Shown here piece after piece: positions 33,794 to 43,800 of a DNA stretch of 64,000 nt. A program made the position numbers and the translations under genes. The notes under the pieces are model-generated. The model saw only the letters and a program-made list of their open reading frames with translations. It was not told where the DNA came from and searched no databases. Within the stretch, counting starts at the first letter, position 1, and each line of letters opens with the position of its first letter. The stretch covers positions 32,230,032 to 32,294,031 of the forward strand of contig CM067559.1 of assembly GCA_034509755.1 (NCBI GenBank), given 5' to 3'. This DNA is from Anisodus tanguticus (lineage: Eukaryota > Streptophyta > Magnoliopsida > Solanales > Solanaceae).

Positions 33794-34672
33794 AATCATT
33801 ACATCTAAGAAAAAAAGAAATACAAGGTTGAGATTTCAATGTATATTATGAATTTAAAAAATACAAAGGAATAATAAATTATGCATATGATTATTTTGAT
33901 AATTAACAGTTGCAAATATTTCTGTTAGAAGCTGATTTTTCGATTTTTTCAATTCACCTAAGAAAGAGTGTATTCACGTTTTTTGTCACGTAAACTTCTA
34001 GGGGCTCAAGGCTATCATCTGCACATTCATGTGTCAAAACAAAAAAATTATTAAAATATACACCAAATAAATGTGTCAAGTTTTGAATAATGCCCAAATA
34101 TAATTTGTCTGAGGTATTATTCGCCATCTAAGTATAAAAAAGAGACAATTACAACCACAGCTGGTCAATATTTACTTAACGAATTTTGGGCTCAATTATT
34201 ATTTTGTTATCCAATTTAGCTCAATTTCTACATATTGACCAGCTTCCTTTTAAGATTATGGTGTCTTTCCCTTTCTTTCTCTTCTCTCTCATTCTCGTAT
34301 CTTTCTTCTTTTTTTTCTCTATCCTTCTTAGCTCTTTCCAAGATCATTTATCTTTCTAATTCTTTTTAACTCATACCATGAATCAAACAAGACCTACAAT
34401 AATAAGACCTTTACTTTTGTTTTCTCTTCGCCCATTTTTGAGTTTTTTTTTTTTTTTTTGCTGGTGAAACAATGAACATATTTATGGTGGTGTAATACAA
34501 CGGAATGAAAATGAGTAGATGACGAAAAATATTTTTTTTGTCTGTCAAGAAGACAGCCGGAGTTGGTAGCGTAGAGATTTGACTTTTTTTTTCGTCTTAT
34601 ACTTTTTATGTCGCAAACGGTGGCGTTTCAAAGGTATTTATGAGTCCTCTTACAGTTTGTCTACAAGATGTT
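33794..34672. other. MLP intron sequence between two retrotransposons
   Basis: About 880 bp, A/T rich with T-tracts (34290-34460). No gene, and no repeat with clear ends. Confidence 0.5.
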
Positions 34673-34677
34673 TATAT

Positions 34678-34916
34678 TGTAATAATTCTAGGGTAAGTAG
34701 AATATTTTCCTCAATGTATTCATCTTTCAAAAGTTCAATATATACATAATATACATCAATTAGGAAGAGTCAATCATGCTAATCTTCCTAATCAATTCCT
34801 AATAATCTTCTACCTTACTTACATAATATTCCTAATTAACATTATACTACATACCATATATAATATGATACTACATTAATACAAAATCACAATATTATTA
34901 ACATAATATTCTAACA
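34678..34916 (-). repeat. 3' LTR of the 34.7-39.6 kb copia
   Basis: Starts tgtaataattctagggtaag and ends attctaaca; the polypurine tract (complement of ctcccccgcagtcg) follows at 34917-34930. Confidence 0.92.
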
Positions 34917-34929
34917 CTCCCCCGCAGTC

Positions 34930-37067
34930 GAAGCTGGAGGGCGGTGAATGTTGAGACTGTCCCTAAAATCTTCAAATAATATCCGCGGAAGTCCTTTTGT
35001 GAAGATATCTGCGATTTGATGTCGCGTTGGGACATGCAGCACCCGAACTTGTCCGCGAGCCACCTTCTCACGTACAAAATGAATATCTAACTCAATATGT
35101 TTAGTGCGTTGGTGGTGGATGGGATTCCCTGAGAGGTAGATTGCACTAATATTATCACAGTCTACTATTGTTGCAGTCGGAATAGGGCAATGAAGTTCAA
35201 GTAATAGATTCTGAATCCAACCTGAGTCAGATACTACATTGGCCACATCACGATATTCTGCTTCAGCACTTGAGCGTGATACCGTGGCCTGCCTTTTTGA
35301 GGACCATGAGATTAAATTGTCACCAAGGAAGACGCAATACCCGGAGGTGGATCGTCTTGTATCCGGACAGCCTGCCCAATCTGCATCAGTGTAAGTAACA
35401 AGTTTGGAAATAGAGGACGGGTATAGATGTAATCCATACTCCAGAGTGCCCTGAATATACCGCACAATGCGTTTCAGAGCATGCAAATTTTCTTCCATAT
35501 GATTATGCATGAATAGACACACTTGTTGCACTACATAGGTAATATCTGGCCTGGTGAATGTGAGATACCGTAAAGCTCCTGCTAGGCTGCGGTATAACGT
35601 TGGATCAGCAAAAGGTTTGCTAGAGATGGCACTCAATTTTGACTTTGTGTCGACCGGAGTTGCCGAAGGTTTGCAGAAAGACATCCCAGCGCGTTCCACG
35701 ATTTCTGATGCATACTTCTTCTGGGAGAGGAATAATCCACCTGTATGTCGGGTCACAGCAATCCCTAGAAAGTAGTGGAGTGGGCCAAGATCTTTCATAG
35801 CAAATTCAGAACTAAGCTATGACATGATATTCTTTCAAAGAGAGTCTGAAGACGTTGTTAGAATAATATCATCCACATATAGAAGAAGATAAGCAGTATG
35901 ATTACCCTGACGATAGATAAACAGGGAATTATCTGAACGGCTGTGCGAGAAACCCATGCGTGACACAAAATCTGCAAACCGCGTATACCAAGCCCTGGGA
36001 GCCTGCTTGTGGCCATATAATGATTTGTTGAGCAAACACACATGGTTGGGGTATTTAGGATCCCTGTATCCTAATGGTTGGTGCATGTAAACAGTCTCAT
36101 TAAGGTGTCCATGGAGGAAGGCATTTTTGACATCCAATTGATGAAGTGACCATCCTTTTGAGAGAGACAAACTGAGAACTGTTCTGATAGTAGCAGGTTT
36201 GACCACTGGACTGAATATTTCCCCGCAATCTACACCAACTTGTTGTGTCTTCCCATCACCTAAAAGACGGGCTTTATGCCGCTCAAAAGTTCCATCAGAT
36301 TTTTCTTTATGGCTGAAAATCCACATAGATCGAATTATATTAGCATTAGATGGACGAGGTACTAAATTCCATGTCCTATTTGTAATCAGAGCATGATATT
36401 CATCATCCATGGCCATTTTCCAATTCAGGTCTTTTAGAGCAGATACAGGATTATGAGGCAAGGGTGATTTCGAGACTTAGGAGTGAAGGCTATATTTTGC
36501 ATTGGGTTTGACAATCACATGTTGACTACGGGTGATCGGACGGGTTGTTGGGCCAGTGGAGTGGACGCCACTGACCGAGGAGTGAGAAACCGAAGGGCCA
36601 GTGGGCTGCACTGACGGAGTTTGAATTGGGCCCGTTGGGGCTGCCTGGCCCAATGGGCCTGAATTACGGTGTTCAACACTAGTAATAGGTACCGGGCTAT
36701 GAAAAAAATGTGTTAGATACGAGAGCTTATCATCATCCAAAAAATCATAGTTAGGGGTCCCTGTGGCATGTAACTTAGCAAAAGAAAATATTGTTTCATC
36801 AAAGATTACATGACGACTTATAAAGATTCTTTTGGAAGAACTTTCGTAACACTGGTAACCGCGATAATGAGTAGGGTATCCTAAGAACACACATGGAGTA
36901 GACCGGGTTTGGAGTTTTGTGATTGTGGTTGATGGAAAGAGGGAGTAGCAAAGACAACCAAACACTCGTAAGTGATGATATGTGGTCTCTCGTAGGTAAA
37001 GCATTTTTAGGGGAGCTTGGTATGATAGATTTTTCAGAGGAAGGATATTCAACAGATATGTTGCCAT
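34930..37067 (-). pseudogene. Copia RT, RNase H and integrase C terminus (34.7-39.6 kb element)
   Basis: A single frame from 37067 to about 34911 with only three nonsense codons: TAA at 36477-36479 before the RT, and TGA and TAG around 35817-35837 after LLYVDDIILTTSSDSL. The order is integrase C terminus (LRVFGCLCYSLFPST), a Pro/Thr/Gly linker, RT (NWKMAMDDEYHALITNRTW, FSPVVKPATIRTVLSLSLSK), then RNase H (YTDADWAGCPDTRRSTSGY, SAEAEYRDVANVVSDS). It ends with the tail HQIADIFTKGLPRILFEDFR. The catalytic YVDD is intact. Confidence 0.92.
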
Positions 37068-38018
37068 TTGGAGTGCATGATGCCAAAATACAGGGGGAAG
37101 TGAAGCATGAGAAAGAGATGTTCTAACAATATTGTTAATGGTTCTAATTTTACGTTCCGCCGTCCCATTTTGTGATGAAGTATGAGGACAAGAAAAACGA
37201 AAGTGAAGACCATTTGTTTTGAAAAAATCCCAAAACTATTTATTGTCAAACTCCCCCCATTGTCACATTGTATATCTTTGATATCACGTTCAAATTGAGT
37301 TCGGATGAATGCTCTAAAAGTGAGAAACGTGGAAAACACTTGTGATTTTTTCGATAAAGGGAATGTCCACAAATAATTAGAGTAGTCATCAAGTATAAGC
37401 AAATAATATCTATGACCAGAGGAACTCAAAACAGGGGATGTCCAAATATCACAATGTAAAATATCAAATGGCAAAAGAGTGCATGAAGTAGAGGAAATAA
37501 AAGGCAACTTAACATGTTTACCAAGTGTGCAAGACTGACACTTATTTAGAGTCCGTATCTGGGTACAAGAAATAAAATTATTTTGTTTAAAAGAAGCCAG
37601 AACAGCCTCTCCCGGATGTCCCAAGCGTTGGTGCCAAGGTAGCAAAAACAGAAGGAAACTTGGATTGTTGGGTTGACGGATTTATTGGATAGAGCTCCCC
37701 CTTGATATCACATCTCATGAGAAGCTTCCCCTTCTGAAAATCATGCATGGAAAAACCAAAGGGGTCAAACCGGACGGATACCCAATTATCAGTTGTAAAC
37801 TTTCTAACAGAAATCAAGTTTTTGATTAATTTGGGAGCATGAAGGACATTCTTTAAAATTAGGGGTGGGTTTGGCGGTAACAATTTGCTAGAACCATAAC
37901 CTTTTATTGGAATTGAATGGCCATTTCCGATAATTATTCCATTATCATTGCTCAAATTAAAATAGGACGAGAGATTACCTTGGGAGGACGTCATATGTGA
38001 CGTCGCTTCGGAGTCCAT
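37049..38018 (-). pseudogene. Copia protease and integrase core (34.7-39.6 kb element)
   Basis: The protease starts around 38018 as MDSEATSHMTSSQGNLSSY; the usual D-T-G-A reads D-S-E-A, so the active site is altered. Next come LPPNPPLILKNVLHAPKLI and LISVRKFTTDNW. The integrase in another frame (37645-37049) has HQRLGHPGEAVLASF, LPFDILHCDIWTSPV, LILDDYSNYLWTFPLS and the second Asp in IQCDNGGS. Frame changes at about 37110, 37220 and 37610 break it. Confidence 0.88.
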
Positions 38019-38029
38019 ATACCAATTTG

Positions 38030-39217
38030 ATCCGGTGGATTAAGTCCAAGAGTGTGCATGGCGGACTCAATTTCTGTGGGGTGGGCCCCTATTGAATGGG
38101 CCTCATGCCACTGGGTCGGCTGAGGCCCACTGCTACTGCCTGGGGCAATAGACCCAGCGAAATAGGCCTTGGGGATTCTGCTGCCGCCGCCACCGCCGCC
38201 AATTACTTGGGCCACTGTTTTGCTGATGGCCAATGGGCCTTGGGGGCTGCCTGGCCCAATTGCCTGCTGGCGCTGGGCTGGGTGGTGTAGCCCAAGTCCA
38301 TTGCCAGCCGGGCCGCTGCGCCTTGTCTGCCGCCTCGCCGCCAGTGTCGCCGCCACTGACCGCCGCCCCTGCCTTGCTGCTGCTGCCATTGTCCACCACC
38401 ATAGTTGGTGTTGCCGCCATTATCGCCACCACCGAAATTTCGGTGGCCTCCACCTTTGTTATTTCCGCGATTTCCACCTTTATTTTTATTGTTATGACGT
38501 CCTTTTTGTCTCTTATTTTGTTGAGAAGGGTCAAAAAAATTACCATCATGTTAAGGAGTGGCAATCATGGCGGAATTTGAAGTAGTTGAGGCCTTTTTCA
38601 CCAAGCCCGAGTCTTCAAGTACACGCATGGATCTTGCTTGATAAAATTGTGGTAGAGGACTACTTTGACGAATGAGAGTTCCCACGCCGCTATACGCTTT
38701 GATGAGACCGGTGACCAATTGCAAGACTAATCGGTTGTTAGTAACCGGTGAACCAACGTTTCGTAGTTGATCGGCCAACACTTTGAGGCGTTGACAATAT
38801 ATAGAAACATTAGGGAAATCCGTCATGTCAATGGTTGAGAACTCTTGTTCCAATGAAACAGCAGTTTTGGTTATCTTGAATTATATCTCGCAAACGTTCC
38901 CATGCCGCCATGGCTGTGGAATCCGGTTCCATTATTGTATGCAACAAGTCTGTGGAGATTGTCGCATAAATCCAACCAAGGACTGTGGCATCAAGTGTAT
39001 CCCACAATTCCTTGTCTGCATCATTTGTTATGTCTTTCCCTTTACCGTCTTTTGGAGGAATTATATGATAAAGAACTTTGTGAGCACGACAACATATTTT
39101 GAATAATTTCGCCCAAGTCGCATAATGAACGGTTTCCATTTCTAGTTTGATGGAAACATGTGTTTTGATATTTGAGACAGCTAGGGCAGGGTGAAAAGAT
39201 GATTTTGATTCAGACAT
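38030..39217 (-). pseudogene. Copia gag with Gly/Asn/Gln-rich tail (34.7-39.6 kb element)
   Basis: Gag begins MSESKSSFHPALAVSNIKTH at 39217. It continues VHYATWAKLFKICCRAHKVL and WIYATISTDLLHTIMEPDST, shifts frame near 38850, and resumes MEQEFSTIDMTDFPNVSIYC to SPLPQFYQARSMRVLEDSGL. From about 38560 to 38040 the coding sequence becomes Gly, Asn and Gln rich. No CCHC zinc knuckle is present. Confidence 0.88.
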
Positions 39218-39361
39218 AACTAGTTGTGATGAAAGATAATCAATAATGGAGTAAAAAAATAATGAAATTTTCGGCCACTAGGTTTTACTAGGGAGGAAGA
39301 TGACCAAAAATTTGGAAGAAATTAAACTAATTTTGGATATTTCCTTAAGCTCTTGATACCA

Positions 39362-39601
39362 TGTAATAATTCTAGGGTAAGTAGAATATTTTCCTCAATG
39401 TATTCATCTTTCAAAGGTTCAATATATACACAATATACATCAATTAGGAAGAGTCAATCATGCCTAATCTTCCTAATCAATTCCTAATAATCTTCTACCT
39501 TACTTACATAATATTCCTAATTAACATTATACTACCTACCATATATAATATGATACTACATTAATACAAAATCATAATAGTATTAACATAATATTCTAAC
39601 A
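39362..39601 (-). repeat. 5' LTR of the 34.7-39.6 kb copia
   Basis: Nearly identical to 34678-34916, preceded by the primer-binding site and followed by tatat. Confidence 0.92.
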
Positions 39602-39606
39602 TATAT

Positions 39607-39760
39607 ATACCTTTGTATAGTGTTATACGTGATATATATACTGCTATACACTGTATAATGCACATATGTATTGTATATATACATTGTATAACTATGTTTA
39701 GAGGTGTATGTACACATCTATACACTATTATAGGTTGTATATAAACTACTTATACATATT
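39607..39760. repeat. TATA-rich low-complexity sequence
   Basis: Alternating tatata/gtatac/cacta words. It is the pre-insertion flank of the copia element and continues the MLP intron. Confidence 0.6.
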
Positions 39761-42600
39761 TGTCACGGCTCAAAATCCTAAGTCGTGATAACACCTATTT
39801 TCCCCACCAATAGGTAAGTCAAAACCAACGATACAAGCAATTGAGTAAATATGCGGAAGAAGCAAAGATAAGAATCATTATCAATAATACTAAGTCTTAT
39901 AAATAAATAAAAATGTGGAAGATGTTATTCAAATACGAATACAAATTCATCCAAAATCTGTATCATAAGTACAAGAGCCTCTAAAGTAGTAGATAATATA
40001 GGTCTAAAACTCTGAATACATTGTCTGAATAGTAAGTAATGACAAATACTACTCCCTCCATTTCAATTTATATGACACCATTTGACTGGGCACGGAGTTT
40101 AAGAAAGAGAGGAAGATTTTTCAAATTTATGGTCCAAAATAAATCTTAGAGATTTATGTGGCTGAATATCATCTTATAAAGTTAAATTGTTTCTAAATAT
40201 ATAGATATTCTTTTTTGGGACATACTAAAAAGAAAATGATACCATATAAATTGGGACAGAAGGAGTAATAAATATAAAGAGAGGGGAGCTGTGGAACAAC
40301 CCGACAGCTCACCACTACCTCTGTAATAAGATTTGCACGAACTCACTCGATTCGACAAATTCCACTAGTGCTCGGAGTCGGATCTGCACAAAAATTGCAG
40401 CAAGTATAGACTGAGTACGAAAAACACGTGTACTTAGTATGTCTCATAAACCGACAACAAAATAAGTAGTAACGACATAAATAGAAAATTTCCTTTTATC
40501 TTACCAATGCTTAGCCAATATAACCGGAATCATCACCAATACAGAGTAGAAGAATAATTCACTTAAGCATTTATTCAGATAACCATGGAGTCAAATAGTT
40601 AAGAAGCAGATATGAAATCAAATCACATCACTGAATAATGAAGTAAAGGAATGCAATGCAATACAATATCTGCGTATATACACAGAGCTTTCGGACTATA
40701 CGAAAGATGTGACCCATGAGGACTCGCGAGGTCCATATACAACCCGGGATCATCATACCTCCCAGGTCATAAAGGGTACAGGCCTCCAAGACCTAATCAT
40801 GCTCTAAATCATATATAATCACTTACCTTTGCATTATAATGCAATCTGTTGCAGGCGTGCAACCCGATACCTTCGTAACCATATGCATAATGATCGTATA
40901 AGTATGAATAACTCAACAATGGGCTTAATAACCAACAATTCACATAAACTCATCAATGATCTAACTTAATAGCCAAAGTTTCCATTTTTATTCACAGATA
41001 TACTTCTCATGTGTGGATGAGGTTATTAAAAAATTTCACATAATTAATCAAGTATTACACGTAGTACATAACAACTAATGTTCATATGATTTGGCATTCT
41101 TGGATCACAACCCATAACTACAGTACATCACAATCGAATATATATATCAGTACTCGTACTAATGCCCGTCACATCACGGGTACGAGACCCCCCGTTACAG
41201 TTTTATCCCGTTATTAATCCATTTTTAGCCTTTAATTAGTGAAAGTGTCCCTCAAATGAAGTCAACTCTTAACATTCCTCGAATTCCGAACAAACATGCC
41301 ATGAACCTCAAATTTGCTTTTTTCTTTTTGGAGTACCTCTGAACTCTCTAAAACTATCAAATACATAATCTACATAAGTATACGAGTACTAAGATACTCG
41401 TATTGCTATGATAATAATTAAGATCTAAAAATCACCCAAAAAGCCAATCTTGAGCCTCAAAGGTCAACATTATGATTTCATTACAAAAGCGAGTTCAATC
41501 TAGTCAAAATAATACCCTACGAGGTTAAATGAGTCCAATGATACCTATATTGCTATACATTAATTTAGAACTCAGAAAGGTAATCCCTAAGGGAAAAACT
41601 GAAATTTTATTCAAAAATTAATTTACCCATAATCCAAAGGTTCTAAATCCATAAAATCAACCATGTCCAACTCTGCATCGACCTCTAATTTAAGGAATTT
41701 CCATTTCTCAACTTTGGGTCTCAACCTCAATTTTCACAATCCAAACACGGATAAAAATGATAACCAACGGAAATAATCATGGAGAAATACAAAAATAAAG
41801 GTTAGATACTTACGCTCTCTTCAATACGAAACGTCGCAAAAATCACCAGAAATGGAGCTCTAGAACTCAATATATGATGAAAATACCAAATGAGCTATGT
41901 ATGGATTTTAACACTTAGGGACTTCGCAATTGCGAACCCCGCAATTGCCAAAGGAAGTTTGCAATTGTGAGCTTCGCATTTGCGAACATCAGCAATATCT
42001 CAATCATCAATTGATCTGATGTTGGCCGAGGTCAACTCCAAATCCTTAACTAATTTCTCAACCAACGATCCAAATCACACCCGAACCAACGACTCGACTA
42101 GGCCATCTATCACAATTTCAGACCTAATGAAATCGATGAAACTCTCATTTGACCTTATTAACCCCCGGTGTTGTCTTTGGTCAAATTTCTTAAACTTTAG
42201 AACTTCCAATTTCACTAAATTTGATCTGAAACATGCTCAATTGCTCTGGGAACCGCGTCATACGTCCCCTTAAGTTATAAATATCAAGATGAAGCTACGT
42301 AAAGGGTATTTTGGTGAAAAAGAGAATAAAAGCTCAAAGCGATATGGAGGTCACCGCAATCGTTTAGCTGTAACCGCAATACATTGCTAAACATGTACCG
42401 GTTAATTATCCTGATTTACTTATCTTTATTTCACACCTTCCAATGTCGTCGTTAGTATGAAAAATCCATAGAAAATATGTCGTCACCTACCACATGTCTA
42501 AATCATGACTCCCTCTCGCTAGAAAAGAATCTACCAACCATGGTTACTCCAACAAAGTTAATGTTATATCACTGATATAATATCCCAAACCAGCACTGCA
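39761..42600 (-). repeat. Ty3-type LTR-like block, probably solo LTR
   Basis: Starts tgtcacggctcaaaatccta, like the tgtcacgacccaaa start common to Solanaceae gypsy LTRs. It runs without coding sequence through segments shared with 63320-64000 (ctgcac, gcaagtatag, gagtacgaaaaacacgtg). 41920-42000 has words like gcaattgcga and gcatttgcga. The far border is unclear and I place it only roughly at 42.3-42.6 kb. The Stowaway MITE at 40052-40265 lies inside. Confidence 0.5.
40052..40265. mobile_element. Stowaway MITE, 214 bp
   Basis: Ends ctccctccatttcaatttat and the complement ctccttctgtcccaatttat, with TA on both sides (40050-40051 and 40266-40267). Internal phrases tttgactgggcacggag and gtggctgaat match the MITE at 47778. 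Confidence 0.88.
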
Positions 42601-42834
42601 ATGATCCATAATCTATAGGGGATCCTTAATTACTGTACACAGATTCCTACTAACTTTCTCATATTAATAGGCATTTGGGTTGGGGGAAAATGTGTGAAAT
42701 AGGTTTAAAGTGAGATAAATTTATAATGGGTAAAAATAGGTAATTATTTTGGTTCTCACAGGCACTTTATGTAGTTATTCCTAATTTATATTCTTGACTA
42801 TGTTCATTTACAAACTTTTTTCCACAAAAAATAG

Positions 42835-43100
42835 AGGGGAAAAAGGAGGTTGTGAAGGTGGTTGTTGAAGACAAACGAGGAAACAAGTTAGTAACATTAA
42901 GCTCATCTGAAGGTCATGTAATAGAGCAATACAATGCCTTCAAAGCAACTGTTCATATTGAAAATGAAGGAGAAAACAACTTGGTCTTATGGACTGTAGA
43001 ATACGAGAAGCAGAAAGAAGACGTTCCAGAACCCTTCTCTTATTTGCAATTATTTCTTAACATGACCATAGATATTGACACCCATCATGTAAACCAATAA
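42835..43100 (+). pseudogene. MLP exon 2 (intact frame)
   Basis: Open from the acceptor (AAATAG at 42829-42834) to the TAA at 43098-43100. It codes GKKEVVKVVVEDKRGNKLV, an acidic VIEQYNAFKATVHIENEGE block, LWTVEYEKQKEDVPEP and the closing LFLNMTIDIDTHHVNQ. These are the second half of an MLP/Bet v 1 fold, including the C-terminal helix. Confidence 0.88.
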
Positions 43101-43148
43101 TATTCTATGTTGCTCATGCTGTTAAAAAATATCGATGAGTTAGTGTCA

Positions 43149-43181
43149 GATCCTCTAAAAGTAGTATATTTTTAGAGGATC
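43149..43181. repeat. Short hairpin in the MLP 3' region
   Basis: Perfect inverted repeat gatcctctaaaa and ttttagaggatc with a 9-base loop, flanked by gtgtca/caatacg. This resembles a small hairpin MITE often found in Solanaceae transcribed flanks. Confidence 0.65.
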
Positions 43182-43263
43182 CAATACGAATGTAACATCA
43201 TTTTTGTAAAGTTTGAACAACATATGTAATACCTATGATTGAGAGAAAATTAATTATGTTGTG

Positions 43264-43269
43264 AATAAA
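43264..43269 (+). terminator. Possible polyadenylation signal of the MLP gene
   Basis: AATAAA 164 bp after the MLP stop codon; single canonical hexamer, position normal for a plant 3' UTR. Confidence 0.35.
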
Positions 43270-43479
43270 GGGAGTTCCATGTTCTCTATGAAGTGGATGT
43301 GCTTGCTCCCATTTCAAGAATTCAAGTGGTTGTGTTTGTTGATGTTTGTATTTCTCATAAATATGTTTGCTTTGTTGTGTTTTTACGAAATATTATTGTA
43401 CTAATTTCTTTTCTTCGGAACCATTTTTTTATTTGATTTGATTTTTGAATTAAGTCGAACCTTTAGTCCTCTTTCCTCC

Positions 43480-43800
43480 TCCATTTTAGTTAGATTTTAC
43501 GTCATTACTACTACAATTTCCGAAAATTTCAATGGAAAATCCATTTAAAACGTCGTCACTCGTCAGTAACAATAAATTACTGATGGACACAGAATTGTCA
43601 AAACACAGCCCGTGGAATGAAATTTTCGGGAAAAAAAAGGTAGCCTTAGCAAAATTTTCAATGGATTTTTCAATGACTGGTGTAAGCTGTTGACTTGTGC
43701 AATATTTAGGCGGTCCCCCATCGGTAACATTCTCCAACAAATTTTTGACAACTTGTTTTTGTCAAAATATTATTGTTTTTTCGGCAAAAAAAAAAAAGAA
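43480..43800. repeat. Repeat-like segment with tcagtaa/ttactga words
   Basis: Sequence of the type seen in non-autonomous DNA transposons (gtcgtcactcgtcagtaaca, then ttactgatgg). Ends were not identified. Confidence 0.35.

Larger units (their letters stand above)
34678..39601 (-). mobile_element. Complete Ty1/copia element, minus strand, young
   Basis: Both LTRs (34678-34916 and 39362-39601) and the target duplication tatat (34673-34677 and 39602-39606) are present. The primer-binding site tggtatcaagag lies next to the upper LTR (complement of about 39350-39361). By eye the two LTRs differ by five substitutions and one single-base gap over 240 bases, about 2%, clearly less than the SIRE pair. 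The order downward from 39217 is gag, linker, protease, integrase, reverse transcriptase, RNase H. Several stops and frame changes already break the polyprotein. It belongs to the same group as the nested element at 21988-26789. Confidence 0.93.
18860..42834 (+). other. MLP intron, 23,975 bp, filled with transposons
   Basis: Bounded by GTAAG at 18860 and a T/C-rich tract plus AAATAG at 42834. Taking out the three copia elements and the Ty3-type LTR leaves roughly 2 kb, a size plausible for the ancestral intron plus small MITEs. All large insertions are post-duplication arrivals with their own target duplications where visible (caaat, tatat). Confidence 0.65.
18684..43100 (+). pseudogene. MLP-like (Bet v 1 superfamily) gene split by a 24-kb retrotransposon-filled intron
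   Basis: Exon 1 (18684-18859) and exon 2 (42835-43100) encode the N- and C-terminal parts of a major latex protein-like protein, a family of small cytosolic ligand-binding proteins with a Bet v 1 fold. Exon 1 ends after one base of a codon (cgg g|gtaag) and exon 2 begins after aaatag with the two bases needed to complete GAG. The join NYTRE/GKKEVVKV matches the usual MLP intron position and phase. In MLP genes this intron is normally short; here it is 23,975 bp and holds three LTR retrotransposons and a Ty3-type LTR. Exon 1 loses its frame around 18788-18800, where the family's SN-x-P-x-LHEGDWG spacing is about 11 bases short. The gene is therefore called a pseudogene, although exon 2 is intact. 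An assembly join between two MLP copies is the main alternative. Confidence 0.75.

Noticed and set aside
38096..38585. Plus-strand open frames rich in Pro/Leu/Ala
   Set aside because: Antisense to the Gly/Asn/Gln-rich gag tail of the 34.7-39.6 kb copia.
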